Positions 19,445-27,308 of a stretch of DNA of 64,000 bases are shown one piece after another. Within the stretch, counting starts at the first letter, position 1, and each line of letters begins with the position of its first letter. Made by a program: the position numbers and the translations under genes. The DNA is from Roseovarius autotrophicus (GTDB lineage Bacteria > Pseudomonadota > Alphaproteobacteria > Rhodobacterales > Rhodobacteraceae), in contig NZ_JAGQDH010000009.1 of the NCBI RefSeq assembly GCF_018069895.1, positions 1 through 64,000 of the forward strand, given 5' to 3'. The notes under the pieces were generated by a model. It was not told the origin of the DNA, searched no databases, and was given only the letters and a program-made list of their open reading frames with translations.

Positions 19445-20310
19445 GCCTCGGGGCGCTGGCGGTTCTGGCGCTGGCGCTCTGGCTCTGGGGATTTGGCGGG
19501 GCGGCGGGCCTTGGCGCCTGGGCGCGCGCAGGGCAGGCCGAAACCCAACAGGCCATGGCGCGGCTGTTGCGCAGCCTTCGCGCGGGCGAGCCGGGGGCGA
19601 TGGTGGGGCTGCTCGGTCTGTGTTTCGCCTACGGGTTCTTTCACGCGGCGGGGCCGGGGCATGGCAAGATTCTGATCGGCGGCTATGGCATGGCGGCGCG
19701 GGTGGGGGCGCTGCGCCTCTCTGCGCTGGCGCTCGGGTCGAGCCTTGCGCAGGCGGCAAGTGCTGTGGCGCTGGTCTATGCGGGTGTTTTCCTTTTCGAT
19801 CTCACCCGCCAGCAGATGACCGGCCTAGCCGAAGATCTGCTGGCCCCGGTCAGCTATGGCGCGGTGGCGCTGGTGGGGCTTTGGCTGGCGCTGCGCGGGT
19901 TTCGGCGCTGGTGGCGTGCCCCGCGCGGGGATCGCACCTGCGCCGGTTGCGGTCACAGCCACGGCCCCAGCCCGCAGGAGGCCGCGCGCGTGCGCGGCTG
20001 GCGCGATGCGGCGATGCTGATCGGCGCGGTGGCGATCCGGCCCTGCACCGGCGCGCTGTTCCTGCTGATCCTGACATGGCGCATGGGGATCGAGATGGCG
20101 GGTATCCTTGGCACCTTCGCCATGGGGATGGGCACGGCGAGCGTGACGCTTGTTGTGGCGCTGGCCTCGGTCACGCTGCGCGAGGGGGCGCTTGCACGGC
20201 TGGCAACCACCGAGGGCAGAGGGGTCGTGCGCGCGCTTACCGCTCTGGAAATCGGTGCGGGTCTGGTGATCGCGGCACTGGCGATTCAGTTGATGCGCGC
20301 CACACTCTGA
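19426..20310 (+). CDS. Nickel/cobalt transporter, NicO/RcnA family
   Basis: A membrane protein of 294 aa with about six membrane segments. The family motif HAAGPGHGK after the second segment carries the metal-binding histidines. A cytoplasmic loop contains [11 protein letters not shown], a Cys/His-rich patch, and a later segment has RPCTGAL. It starts at GTG 19426 inside the preceding DUF1007 gene. NicO members may import or export nickel and cobalt; direction cannot be read here, although RcnA relatives with His-rich loops are exporters. Confidence 0.88.
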   Translation: MPRAVLSLGALAVLALALWLWGFGGAAGLGAWARAGQAETQQAMARLLRSLRAGEPGAMVGLLGLCFAYGFFHAAGPGHGKILIGGYGMAARVGALRLSALALGSSLAQAASAVALVYAGVFLFDLTRQQMTGLAEDLLAPVSYGAVALVGLWLALRGFRRWWRAPRGDRTCAGCGHSHGPSPQEAARVRGWRDAAMLIGAVAIRPCTGALFLLILTWRMGIEMAGILGTFAMGMGTASVTLVVALASVTLREGALARLATTEGRGVVRALTALEIGAGLVIAALAIQLMRATL

Positions 20311-20365
20311 GAGGGGTGCAACCGGCCCCCTTGCGCCCGCCGCGGCCCCGGCATAGGCGGTTTCC

Positions 20366-21730
20366 ATGTCTGTCCGCCTCACATATCGCCAGCATCTGCG
20401 CGCCATCCTTGGCCTCGGTCTGCCGCTGATTGGCAGCCATGTGGCGCAGTTCGCCATCACCCTCAGCGATGCGGTGATGCTGGGCTGGTATTCGGTCGAG
20501 GCGCTGGCGGCAGAGGTTCTGGGCGGCACGCTGTTCTTCGTGCTTTTCATCATGGGGTCGGGCTTTGCCTGGGCGGTGATGCCCCTGGTGGCCTCTGCCG
20601 CGGCGTCGGGCGAAGGCGCGCAGGTCCGGCGGGTGACGCGGATGGGGCTCTGGGCCTCGGCCCTGTTCGGCCTGCTCACGCTGCCTGCGATGCTGGGTGC
20701 GCAGGCGGTGTTCGGCTGGCTTGGGCAGGAACGTGCCACCTCGGTGCTGGCCGCCGATTACCTGGGCATCGCGGGCTGGGGCATCTTGCCCGCGCTCATG
20801 GTGATGGTGCTCAAATCCTACCTTGCCGCGCTAGAGCGCACGGCCGTGGTGCTCTGGGTGACGCTGGCGGCGGTGGCGCTGAATATCGTCATCAACTATG
20901 CGCTCATCTTCGGCAATTTCGGCCTGCCCGAGATGGGCGTTCGCGGCGCGGCGGTGGCCTCGCTGATGGTCAACCTCGCCTCGATGGTGGCGCTGGTGGT
21001 CTATGTTGGGCGCGCCACGCCCGAACACGCGATCTTTCAGCGGCTCTGGCGGCCCGACTGGGAGGCGCTCGCGCGGGTCTTTCGCCTTGGCTGGCCCATC
21101 GGGTTGACCAACCTCGCCGAGGTCGGCCTGTTCGCGGCCTCCTCTGTGATGATGGGCTGGCTCGGTACGCTGCCGCTGGCCGCGCATGGCATCGGGCTTC
21201 AGGTCACGTCGGTGATGTTCATGGTCCATGTGGGCCTGTCGAACGTGGCCACGGTGCGCGCGGGGCAGGCGCAGGGGCGCGGCGATGTCGAGGGCTTGCG
21301 CGACGGGGCCAGGGTGGTGCTGGCGGTCTCTGGCACGGTGGCGCTTCTGACCGTCGTCATGTTCCTGACCTTGCCCGAGGTGTTGATCGGCCTTTTTCTT
21401 TCGCCCGATGAACCGGATCGCGCGGCAGTCATCGCCATCGGTGTGACGCTTCTGGCGGCGGCGGCGCTGTTTCAGGTGGTGGACGCAGCGCAGGTCATGG
21501 CGCTTGGCCTGTTGCGCGGGGTGCAGGACACGCGCGTGCCCATGGTGATCGCCGCGTTGAGTTACTGGGCCGTCGGCGTGCCGGTGAGTTATCTGCTGGG
21601 CTTTGTCCTGGGTTTCGGCGGCCCCGGCATCTGGCTGGGGCTGGCGGCGGGGCTGGCGCTGGCGGGCACGTTCATGCTGGTGCGCTTTTGGGGCTGGTCG
21701 GTGCCGCGTCTCGCGTCCGCACTTCCGTGA
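20366..21730 (+). CDS. MATE-family multidrug/Na+ efflux transporter
   Basis: A 454-aa inner-membrane protein with about twelve membrane segments arranged as two homologous halves, of the NorM type (LGLPLIGSHVAQFAITLSD at the N-terminus; GWPIGLTNLAEVGLF opening the second half). It should export cationic compounds using Na+ or H+. The ATG at 20366 lacks a strong ribosome-binding site. The gene ends 10 bp before the crtC remnant on the other strand, so it marks the left edge of the photosynthesis relics and appears intact itself. Confidence 0.92.
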   Translation: MSVRLTYRQHLRAILGLGLPLIGSHVAQFAITLSDAVMLGWYSVEALAAEVLGGTLFFVLFIMGSGFAWAVMPLVASAAASGEGAQVRRVTRMGLWASALFGLLTLPAMLGAQAVFGWLGQERATSVLAADYLGIAGWGILPALMVMVLKSYLAALERTAVVLWVTLAAVALNIVINYALIFGNFGLPEMGVRGAAVASLMVNLASMVALVVYVGRATPEHAIFQRLWRPDWEALARVFRLGWPIGLTNLAEVGLFAASSVMMGWLGTLPLAAHGIGLQVTSVMFMVHVGLSNVATVRAGQAQGRGDVEGLRDGARVVLAVSGTVALLTVVMFLTLPEVLIGLFLSPDEPDRAAVIAIGVTLLAAAALFQVVDAAQVMALGLLRGVQDTRVPMVIAALSYWAVGVPVSYLLGFVLGFGGPGIWLGLAAGLALAGTFMLVRFWGWSVPRLASALP

Positions 21731-21739
21731 CCGACCCTA

Positions 21740-22004
21740 TCCCGAGGATCCGGCAAAGTGCCAGCGTGCTGCCGTCGCGCCTTGTCGCATCGTAGAAACA
21801 GGTGCTTCCGCCCGCGCGCGGAAAGTGGCCCCAGGTCCAGCGGCTGAAATCGGCCTCAAGCGCGCGGGTGCCGAAATTGGCGTCGAAATAGCCATGCCCG
21901 CGCCATTGCCAGCCATGCGCCTCCAGATCCACCTCGATTTCAGAGGTGGGCGCGAAGGGCCGCCAGACATGGGCATTGATGATGTGACCCGCAAGGCCAG
22001 GCGA
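21740..22004 (-). pseudogene. crtC: Internal fragment of carotenoid 1,2-hydratase
   Basis: On the minus strand about 85 residues match the middle of CrtC, including AHVWRPFAPTSEIEVDLEAH, WRGHGYFDANFGTRALE and DFSRWTWGHFPR. CrtC hydrates neurosporene and similar carotenes in spheroidene/spirilloxanthin synthesis. Both ends are gone: the 5' side stops near 22004 where ppaA sequence begins, and the 3' side runs into the end of the MATE gene. With roughly a quarter of the gene left and no start codon it cannot work. Confidence 0.8.
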
Positions 22005-22015
22005 TCCGCTATTTC

Positions 22016-22751
22016 GTGGAATCGGCCATTCCGCAAGGTGGCTTCGAATTATATCGACAACCGCCCGCGCAACCGCGACGAATGGGTCGACCGGTTCTGC
22101 GAGGCGTTGATGTCGGAGGCAGAGACAAGTCACCATTCGGTGATTTCCGCGCTGATGGCGGGCGGCGTCTCGTCCCAGAGGTTCTATCAGGATTATGTGC
22201 CCGCCGCCGCGCATCGGTTGGGCGAGATGTGGATTGCGGACCGAGCGAGTTTCATCGAAGTGACACTTGCCGCCTCGCGGCTTCAGGCATTGTTTCGGTC
22301 AGGCGGCGAAAAGCGGGAGGGCAACAGGCTTGATCGCAGCATCCCGCTTGGCCAATCGGTGCTTCTGGTTATTCCGGCCTTTGAGAGCATTCGCTCGGGG
22401 CCTTCGTGGCTGCCGACAACTTTCGGCGCAACGGGGTCTGGGTGCGGCTTTGCATCGGGCTTGATGATCGTGAGCTGGCGGAAGTCTTGCGGGCGAACCG
22501 CTTTTCCATGGTGGCGCTGTCGCTGGCGGCGTGGAAAACGGTTGAAAATGCTGGACATTTGGACACATTCGTTGCGAACGCATGTGGACAACTTGCCCCC
22601 GGTCGTCGCAGGAGGCAGGATCGTGTCGGAACGAGCGCCGGTGGAAAGGATCACGGGCGCGGATTTCGCCGTTAAATCGGTTCGCGAAGCGGTAGAGCGA
22701 TGCGGATTGGCTGCGGTATCGGAGCCTTTGATGTCACAAGACATCAATTGA
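22016..22751 (+). pseudogene. ppaA: Frameshifted PpaA/AerR-type B12-binding photosynthesis regulator
   Basis: The translation contains ASNYIDNRPRNRDEWVDRF and FYQDYVPAAAHRLGEMW, matching the helical domain of PpaA/AerR, which modulates PpsR in response to light or oxygen through cobalamin. Three reading-frame changes are visible: near 22030 (VESAI to KVASN), near 22384 (a base lost after PAFE) and near 22568 (frame restored before RTHVDNLPPVVAGG). The second and third cancel, so a long frame stays open to 22751, but about 60 residues of the B12-binding domain are scrambled. The next gene is ppsR, as in intact clusters. Confidence 0.8.
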
Positions 22752-22805
22752 GGCAGGACACCGTGCATAATCCCGCGACGGCAGGGCTGGGGATGGGTTG
22801 AGACG

Positions 22806-24229
22806 GTGAGCAAGATAGAGCAGACATCCCAGAGGCTGCGGGCCGGGCATTTGCTCGACGTGATGGATATTCCGGGGCTGGTCGAACAGGCGGCGGACAT
22901 GGCCGTGCTTCTCAATCCCGACGGCATTGTCGACGGTATCTCCACCAATCCCGAGAGTCCCTCGCTGGGGTGCCTCGATCATTGGGTCGGGCGCAGCTTT
23001 CTGGATTTTCTTGCGGCAGAGAGCCGGGAGACGTTCGCCGAGCGCACGGCGCTCGTGCGCAGCGAGCCGCAGTACGAGCCGCGACCGCTTGAAATCAACC
23101 ATGTGGACAACGCCAACTGGGAAGCGTCGGTGCGCTATACGTTGCATCGCGTGGGCGAGAGCGGCGCGCTCTTGCTGCTCGGACGGGACATGCAGCCTTA
23201 TGCCGAGGTGCAGAAACGGCTTGTCGCCGAACAGACCGCGCGCGAGCGCGACGGGCAGCTATTGCGCGGCACCGAGACGTTCTATCGCGTGGTGCTGGAG
23301 GCATCCGAAACCCCGCTTGTGCTGATCGAGCCGGAGCCGGGGCGCATTCGCGACATCAATTCCGCCGCGGCGCAGCTTCTGGGCAGCAAGGTCGATAGGC
23401 TGCGCGGCACGTCCTTTGCGCAGGTCTTCGAGGGGCGCAGGCGGGCCGAACTTGCCGACGCGCTTCAGGCGGCAGCCGTGGCTGACGAGATGCGCGGCAT
23501 CGACACGGTGTCGCGGCGTAACGGGCGCGTGCTCAAGGTGCTGCCGGAATATTTCCGGGCTGCCGGGACGCTTTACATGCTGTGCCGTATTGCGCCGATG
23601 GATGACAGCGACGGTGGCGGGCCGGAATTCGCGGGCGCGCTGGCCACGCTCTATGCCGACGCGGGGGATGCGATCGTGCTGACTGATGGCAAGGGCATGA
23701 TCCGCGAGGCGAACGAGGCGTTTCTGGTGCTGGCCGACGCGGCGCAACTGCGCGATCTCAAGGGAGAATCGCTGGCGGATTTTCTCGTGCGCGGCTCGGT
23801 CGATCTCAAGCTGCTGATAGAGGGCGCGACGAAACGCGGCCGGATGCGCCGCTATGCCGCGCAGCTGCAAAGTGTGGTGGGCACGCGCGCCCCGGTCGAG
23901 ATTTCGGTGACGCGACTGCGGCAGCGGGGGGGGATCTGGGCTTTGGCTTCATCATCCGCGAGAGCGCGGCGCGCGATACGGCCGAGGTGACGGTCGATGC
24001 GGTCGGCGTGAGCGACGAGGCGATGCGGAGCGTGATGGATCTTGTCGGCACCGCCTCGCTCAAGGAACTGGTCTCGGCCACCTCGGACGTGGTCGAGAAG
24101 ATGTGCATCGAGACTGCCGTGCGCCTGACGGGCAATAACCGGGTTGCCGCCGCCGAGATGCTGGGCCTGTCGCGGCAGAGCCTTTATGTGAAGCTGCGCA
24201 AATACGGGCTGCTCAAAAGTTCCGAATGA
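22806..24229 (+). pseudogene. ppsR: Photosynthesis repressor PpsR/CrtJ, frameshifted
   Basis: Starting at GTG 22806, the frame encodes an N-terminal region and PAS domains of PpsR/CrtJ (LVEQAADMAVLLNPDGIVDG; YRVVLEASETPLVLIEPEPG; YADAGDAIVLTDGKGMIREA). It then leaves register at a run of eight G (23926-23933). The correct continuation, GFGFIIRESAARDTAEV, and the Fis-type DNA-binding end (NRVAAAEMLGLSRQSLYVKL) lie in another frame that stays open to 24229. Apart from this slip the gene has full length (about 474 codons). As read, the product lacks its DNA-binding domain. Adding one G or removing two would restore it. Confidence 0.88.
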
Positions 24230-24272
24230 GCGGCGGCGCGAGACCCCGAGAAAACCCTTTCTGCGACTCGTA

Positions 24273-25079
24273 ATGTATAGTTTAATTAACACCATAAGCG
24301 TCTCTTCGACTTTACATTTCCTCCGCCGCTATCCCGAGCCGCGCGCGCTGCTGACGCTGCTCAAGCCGGTGACGTGGTTTACCCCGATCTGGGCCTATCT
24401 CTGCGACGTGGTTTCGTCCGGTGTTCTGATTGGTTCTGCCCCGTGGCTGGTGCTGCTGGGCATCGTGCTGGCGGGGCCCGTGGTCTGCGGGATGAGCCAG
24501 GCGGTGAATGACTGGTGTGACCGGCATGTGGATGCGATCAACGAACCGGACCGCCCGATCCCCTCTGGCCGGGTGCCGGGGCGCTGGGGGCTGTGGGTGG
24601 CGCTGGTGATGAGCGCGCTGGCGCTGGTAATGGGGCTTGCGCTCGGGCCGTGGTTCACCGGCGCGGCGGTTCTGGCGGCGGGTGCGCCCGCACCCGAGGT
24701 GGTGGCGGTGGCAGCCCTCTATGCCATTGGCGCGCATGGCATCATGACGCTCAACGATTTCAAGGCACTGGAGGGCGACCGGATCACCGGCGTCAACTCT
24801 CTGCCGGTAACGCTTGGCCCCGAGAGGGCGGCGCGGGTGGCCTGTGTCGTCATGGTCATGCCGCAGCTTGCCGTGATCGCGCTTTTGCTCGCGTTTGGGC
24901 AGGTCTGGCACGCGGGGGCGATTGCGGTGCTGGTCATCGCGCAGGGTTTTGCGATGCGCGTCCTTCTATCCGATCCCAAGCGCCGTGCGCCGTGGTATAA
25001 CAGCACGGGCGTGATGGCCTATGTGAGCGGCATGATGGTGGCCGCCTTCGCCCTGCGCGGGCTTGGAGGGATGGGATGA
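24273..25079 (+). pseudogene. bchG: Bacteriochlorophyll synthase with internal deletion
   Basis: The frame matches BchG, the membrane prenyltransferase that adds the C20 tail to bacteriochlorophyllide (PEPRALLTLLKPVTWF, MSQAVNDWCDRHVDAINEPD with the first Asp-rich motif, GAHGIMTLNDFKALEGDR with the second). About 40 residues are missing between LGPW and FTGAAV, a loop and membrane segment seen in other BchG proteins, leaving 268 aa against roughly 300. The deletion kept the frame. The only ATG (24273) lies inside a PpsR site; the conserved start may have been the ATA at 24294, which precedes AGCGTC. The stop overlaps the next ATG. Confidence 0.85.
24274..24316 (+). promoter_or_regulatory. Paired PpsR/CrtJ sites upstream of bchG
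   Basis: TGTATAGTTTAATTAACA (24274-24291) is a perfect TGT-N12-ACA site. Seven bases further lies an imperfect copy, CGT-N12-ACA (24299-24316). Paired sites 7-8 bp apart are the known arrangement for PpsR/CrtJ repression of bch and crt promoters. Confidence 0.7.
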
Positions 25080-26368
25080 ATCTGAGTTGGGCGCAGATCG
25101 TGCGGATGGGGCTGGTGCAGATGTGCCTTGGCGCGGTGGTGGTGCTCACGACCTCGACGCTCAACCGGCTGATGGTGGTGGAACTGGCGCTGCCTGCCGT
25201 GTTGCCGGGGCTGCTGGTGGGGCTGCATTACGGGATTCAGATCACGCGGCCAAACTGGGGCTTTCTGTCGGACACGTCCGGGCATCGCACCCGCTGGATC
25301 ATCGGCGGCATGGCGGTGCTGGGGGGTGGTGCGTGGCTTGCGGCCTTGGGCGTGGTGCTGATGGCGACGCAGTTTGCCGCGGGCCTTGCACTGTCGGTGC
25401 TGGCCTATGCGCTGATTGGCTTGGGGGCGGGGGCCTCGGGCACCTCGCTTCTGGCGCTTCTGGCAAGCGCTTGCGCACCGCGCCGCCGGGCGGCGGCAGC
25501 GACGATCACCTGGCTGATGATGATCGCGGGGATCGCGGTGACGGCGACGATGGTGGGGCATTTCCTTGACCCCTACACGCCCGCGCGCCTGTTGGAAATC
25601 GTAGGGATCGTAGGCGTCGGCGCGGTCTTGGTCACGTCGCTTGCCATTGCCGGGATCGAGCGGCGCGCGGGGGCAGCACCCGTGCCCGAATCAACGCCGA
25701 TGCGTTTTCGCGAGGGGCTGGCCGAGATCTGGGCAGAGCCTGCGGCGCGCAATTTCACCATCTTCGTGTTTCTGTCGATGACCGCTTATTTCATGCAGGA
25801 ACTGATCCTCGAGCCTTACGCGGGCCTTGTCTTCGGCATGACGCCGGGACAATCGACACAGCTTTCGGGCGCGCAGAACGGGGGGGTGTTCCTTGGAATG
25901 CTGATCGTGGGCATTGCCGCCACCGGGCTGCGGCTTGGCTCGCTGCGGCATTGGGTGGTGGCGGGGTGTCTTGGCTCGGCCGCAGCGCTGTCGGTCATTG
26001 CTTTTCTCGGCGCGGCGGGGGTGGCGGCGGCGCTGGTGCCTGCGGTGGTGGCGCTTGGCGTTTTCAACGGCATGTTCGCGGTCGCGGCCATCGGCGCGAT
26101 GATGGCGCTGGCGGGCCAGGGGCGCGCGGCGCGCGAAGGCACGCGGATGGGCCTTTGGGGCGCGGCGCAGGCAATTGCGGCGGGTTTCGGCGGGCTGGTG
26201 GGCGCGGCGGCGGCGGATGTGCTGCGCGCGGTGCTTGGCAATGACGCGGCGGGTTTTGGCGCGGTGTTCTATGCCGAGGCGGGATTATTCGTGCTTGCGG
26301 CGCTGCTGGCGCTGCGGGTGATCGACCATGGCCGCGCGCGAGGCGCGGCGCTTGTGCCGGGGGAATGA
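25076..26368 (+). CDS. PucC/Bch2 (LhaA-like) family transporter of the photosynthesis cluster, intact
   Basis: A 430-aa protein with about twelve membrane segments of the BCD family of major-facilitator-like proteins, corresponding to the ORF428/bch2 gene between bchG and bchP in Rhodobacter clusters. Diagnostic stretches include GLHYGIQITRPNWGFLSDTS and GRAAREGTRMGLWGAAQAI. PucC and LhaA relatives help assemble light-harvesting complexes; the role of this paralogue is less clear. No frameshift or deletion was found, unlike its neighbours. It overlaps bchG by ATGA at its start, and its stop TGA lies in ATGACGATG at the head of bchP. Confidence 0.88.
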   Translation: MNLSWAQIVRMGLVQMCLGAVVVLTTSTLNRLMVVELALPAVLPGLLVGLHYGIQITRPNWGFLSDTSGHRTRWIIGGMAVLGGGAWLAALGVVLMATQFAAGLALSVLAYALIGLGAGASGTSLLALLASACAPRRRAAAATITWLMMIAGIAVTATMVGHFLDPYTPARLLEIVGIVGVGAVLVTSLAIAGIERRAGAAPVPESTPMRFREGLAEIWAEPAARNFTIFVFLSMTAYFMQELILEPYAGLVFGMTPGQSTQLSGAQNGGVFLGMLIVGIAATGLRLGSLRHWVVAGCLGSAAALSVIAFLGAAGVAAALVPAVVALGVFNGMFAVAAIGAMMALAGQGRAAREGTRMGLWGAAQAIAAGFGGLVGAAAADVLRAVLGNDAAGFGAVFYAEAGLFVLAALLALRVIDHGRARGAALVPGE

Positions 26369-26370
26369 CG

Positions 26371-26715
26371 ATGTTCGATGTGGTGATCATAGGCGGCGGG
26401 CCGTCGGGGGCGACGGCGGCAAGCGCCTGCCTTGCCTCTGGCCGCGCGCGCGACCTGCGGCTGGCGCGGAGCCTCTTCATGCGCGAGCACAAGACCGTGT
26501 TCCGGGTGCTGGCCTCGATGCAGAATGCATATTACAGATCCGACGAGCGGCGCGAGCGCTTTGTCTCGCTTTGCCATGACATCGACGTGCAGTGACTGAC
26601 TTGCGAGGCGTATATGAACAAGAAACTGGTGCGCGCGCGGCCCATGGCGCATGTCAAGATCGGCCTGAAGAACCTTGCGCATCTGACGCGGCTGGTGCCG
26701 GCAGGCTATACATGA
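26371..26715 (+). pseudogene. bchP: Geranylgeranyl reductase remnant: two ends joined, with nonsense codon
   Basis: The first 18 codons give MFDVVIIGGGPSGATAAS, the FAD-binding start of BchP. The frame then passes straight into the C-terminal part (ACLASGRARDLRLARSLF, RERFVSLCHDIDVQ). About 250-270 residues in between are gone, probably by recombination at short GCGACGGCGGC-like repeats. A TGA at 26593 interrupts the frame, where an arginine codon CGA is likely in relatives, and the matching sequence (EAYMNKKLVRARP) continues to the natural stop at 26713. BchP reduces the geranylgeranyl tail to phytyl; this remnant cannot. Confidence 0.9.
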
Positions 26716-27233
26716 GCGAGATGATCCCCACCTGGCTTGGCGGTGATCTGGTGGCCGTGGAAAAGCTCGAGGCGCATCGGCGCGGGCTGCGGCACAAGGC
26801 GGTGTCGGTCTTCGTGCTGCATGGCGACGAGGTGCTGATCCAGCGCCGGGCGCTCGGGAAATATCACACGCCGGGCCTTTGGGCGAATACCTGCTGCACC
26901 CATCCCCGCTGGGGCGAGGCGGGGGAGGCGTGCGCGCGCCGCAGGCTTGACGAGGAGTTGGGCATCACCGGGCTGGACATGCACCCTCGTGGCGAAGTGG
27001 AGTATCGCGCCGATGTGGGCGGCGGTCTGATCGAGCATGAAGTGGTGGAGGTCTTTGTCGCCCATGTCGCCCGCCGCATTGCCACCTGCCCCAACCCCGA
27101 GGAGGTGATGGCCGTGGATTGGGTGAGCCGTGCGGCGCTGACGGTGCGGATCGCCAACAGCCCCGGTGCCTATACGCCCTGGCTGCGCATCTACCTTGAG
27201 CGTCACGCCGCGCAGATCTTTGCCGAGGCTTGA
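26712..27233 (+). CDS. idi: Isopentenyl-diphosphate delta-isomerase, type I
   Basis: A Nudix-fold enzyme of 173 aa that interconverts IPP and DMAPP. The catalytic cysteine is in NTCCTHPRWGE, the catalytic glutamate in EHEVVEVF, and the metal-binding histidines in LRHKAVSVF and ANTCCTH are present. The ATG overlaps the bchP stop as ATGA. Although the last biosynthetic gene of a dead photosynthesis operon, it is complete. Isoprenoid supply is useful beyond pigments, which may explain its survival, although bacteria using the MEP route can manage without it. Confidence 0.93.
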   Translation: MSEMIPTWLGGDLVAVEKLEAHRRGLRHKAVSVFVLHGDEVLIQRRALGKYHTPGLWANTCCTHPRWGEAGEACARRRLDEELGITGLDMHPRGEVEYRADVGGGLIEHEVVEVFVAHVARRIATCPNPEEVMAVDWVSRAALTVRIANSPGAYTPWLRIYLERHAAQIFAEA

Positions 27234-27257
27234 AACAAGGTTGAAATCCGCGCCTGA

Positions 27258-27271
27258 TTGATCAATGTCAA
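27258..27271 (+). promoter_or_regulatory. FnrL/FNR-type site upstream of bchE
   Basis: TTGATCAATGTCAA fits TTGAT-N4-GTCAA, the binding pattern of the oxygen sensor FnrL, known to activate bchE in Rhodobacter. It lies 45 bp before the residual bchE frame and overlaps the first, imperfect PpsR half-pair. Confidence 0.65.
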
Positions 27272-27308
27272 TTTATTGAATCTCTCCGTCTGTCAATCTT
27301 AGTTGACA
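27266..27308 (+). promoter_or_regulatory. PpsR/CrtJ site pair upstream of bchE
   Basis: TGTCAATCTTAGTTGACA (27291-27308) is a perfect TGT-N12-ACA site. An imperfect partner, TGT-N12-TCT, lies at 27266-27283, seven bases upstream. The spacing equals that of the pair in front of bchG. Confidence 0.65.
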
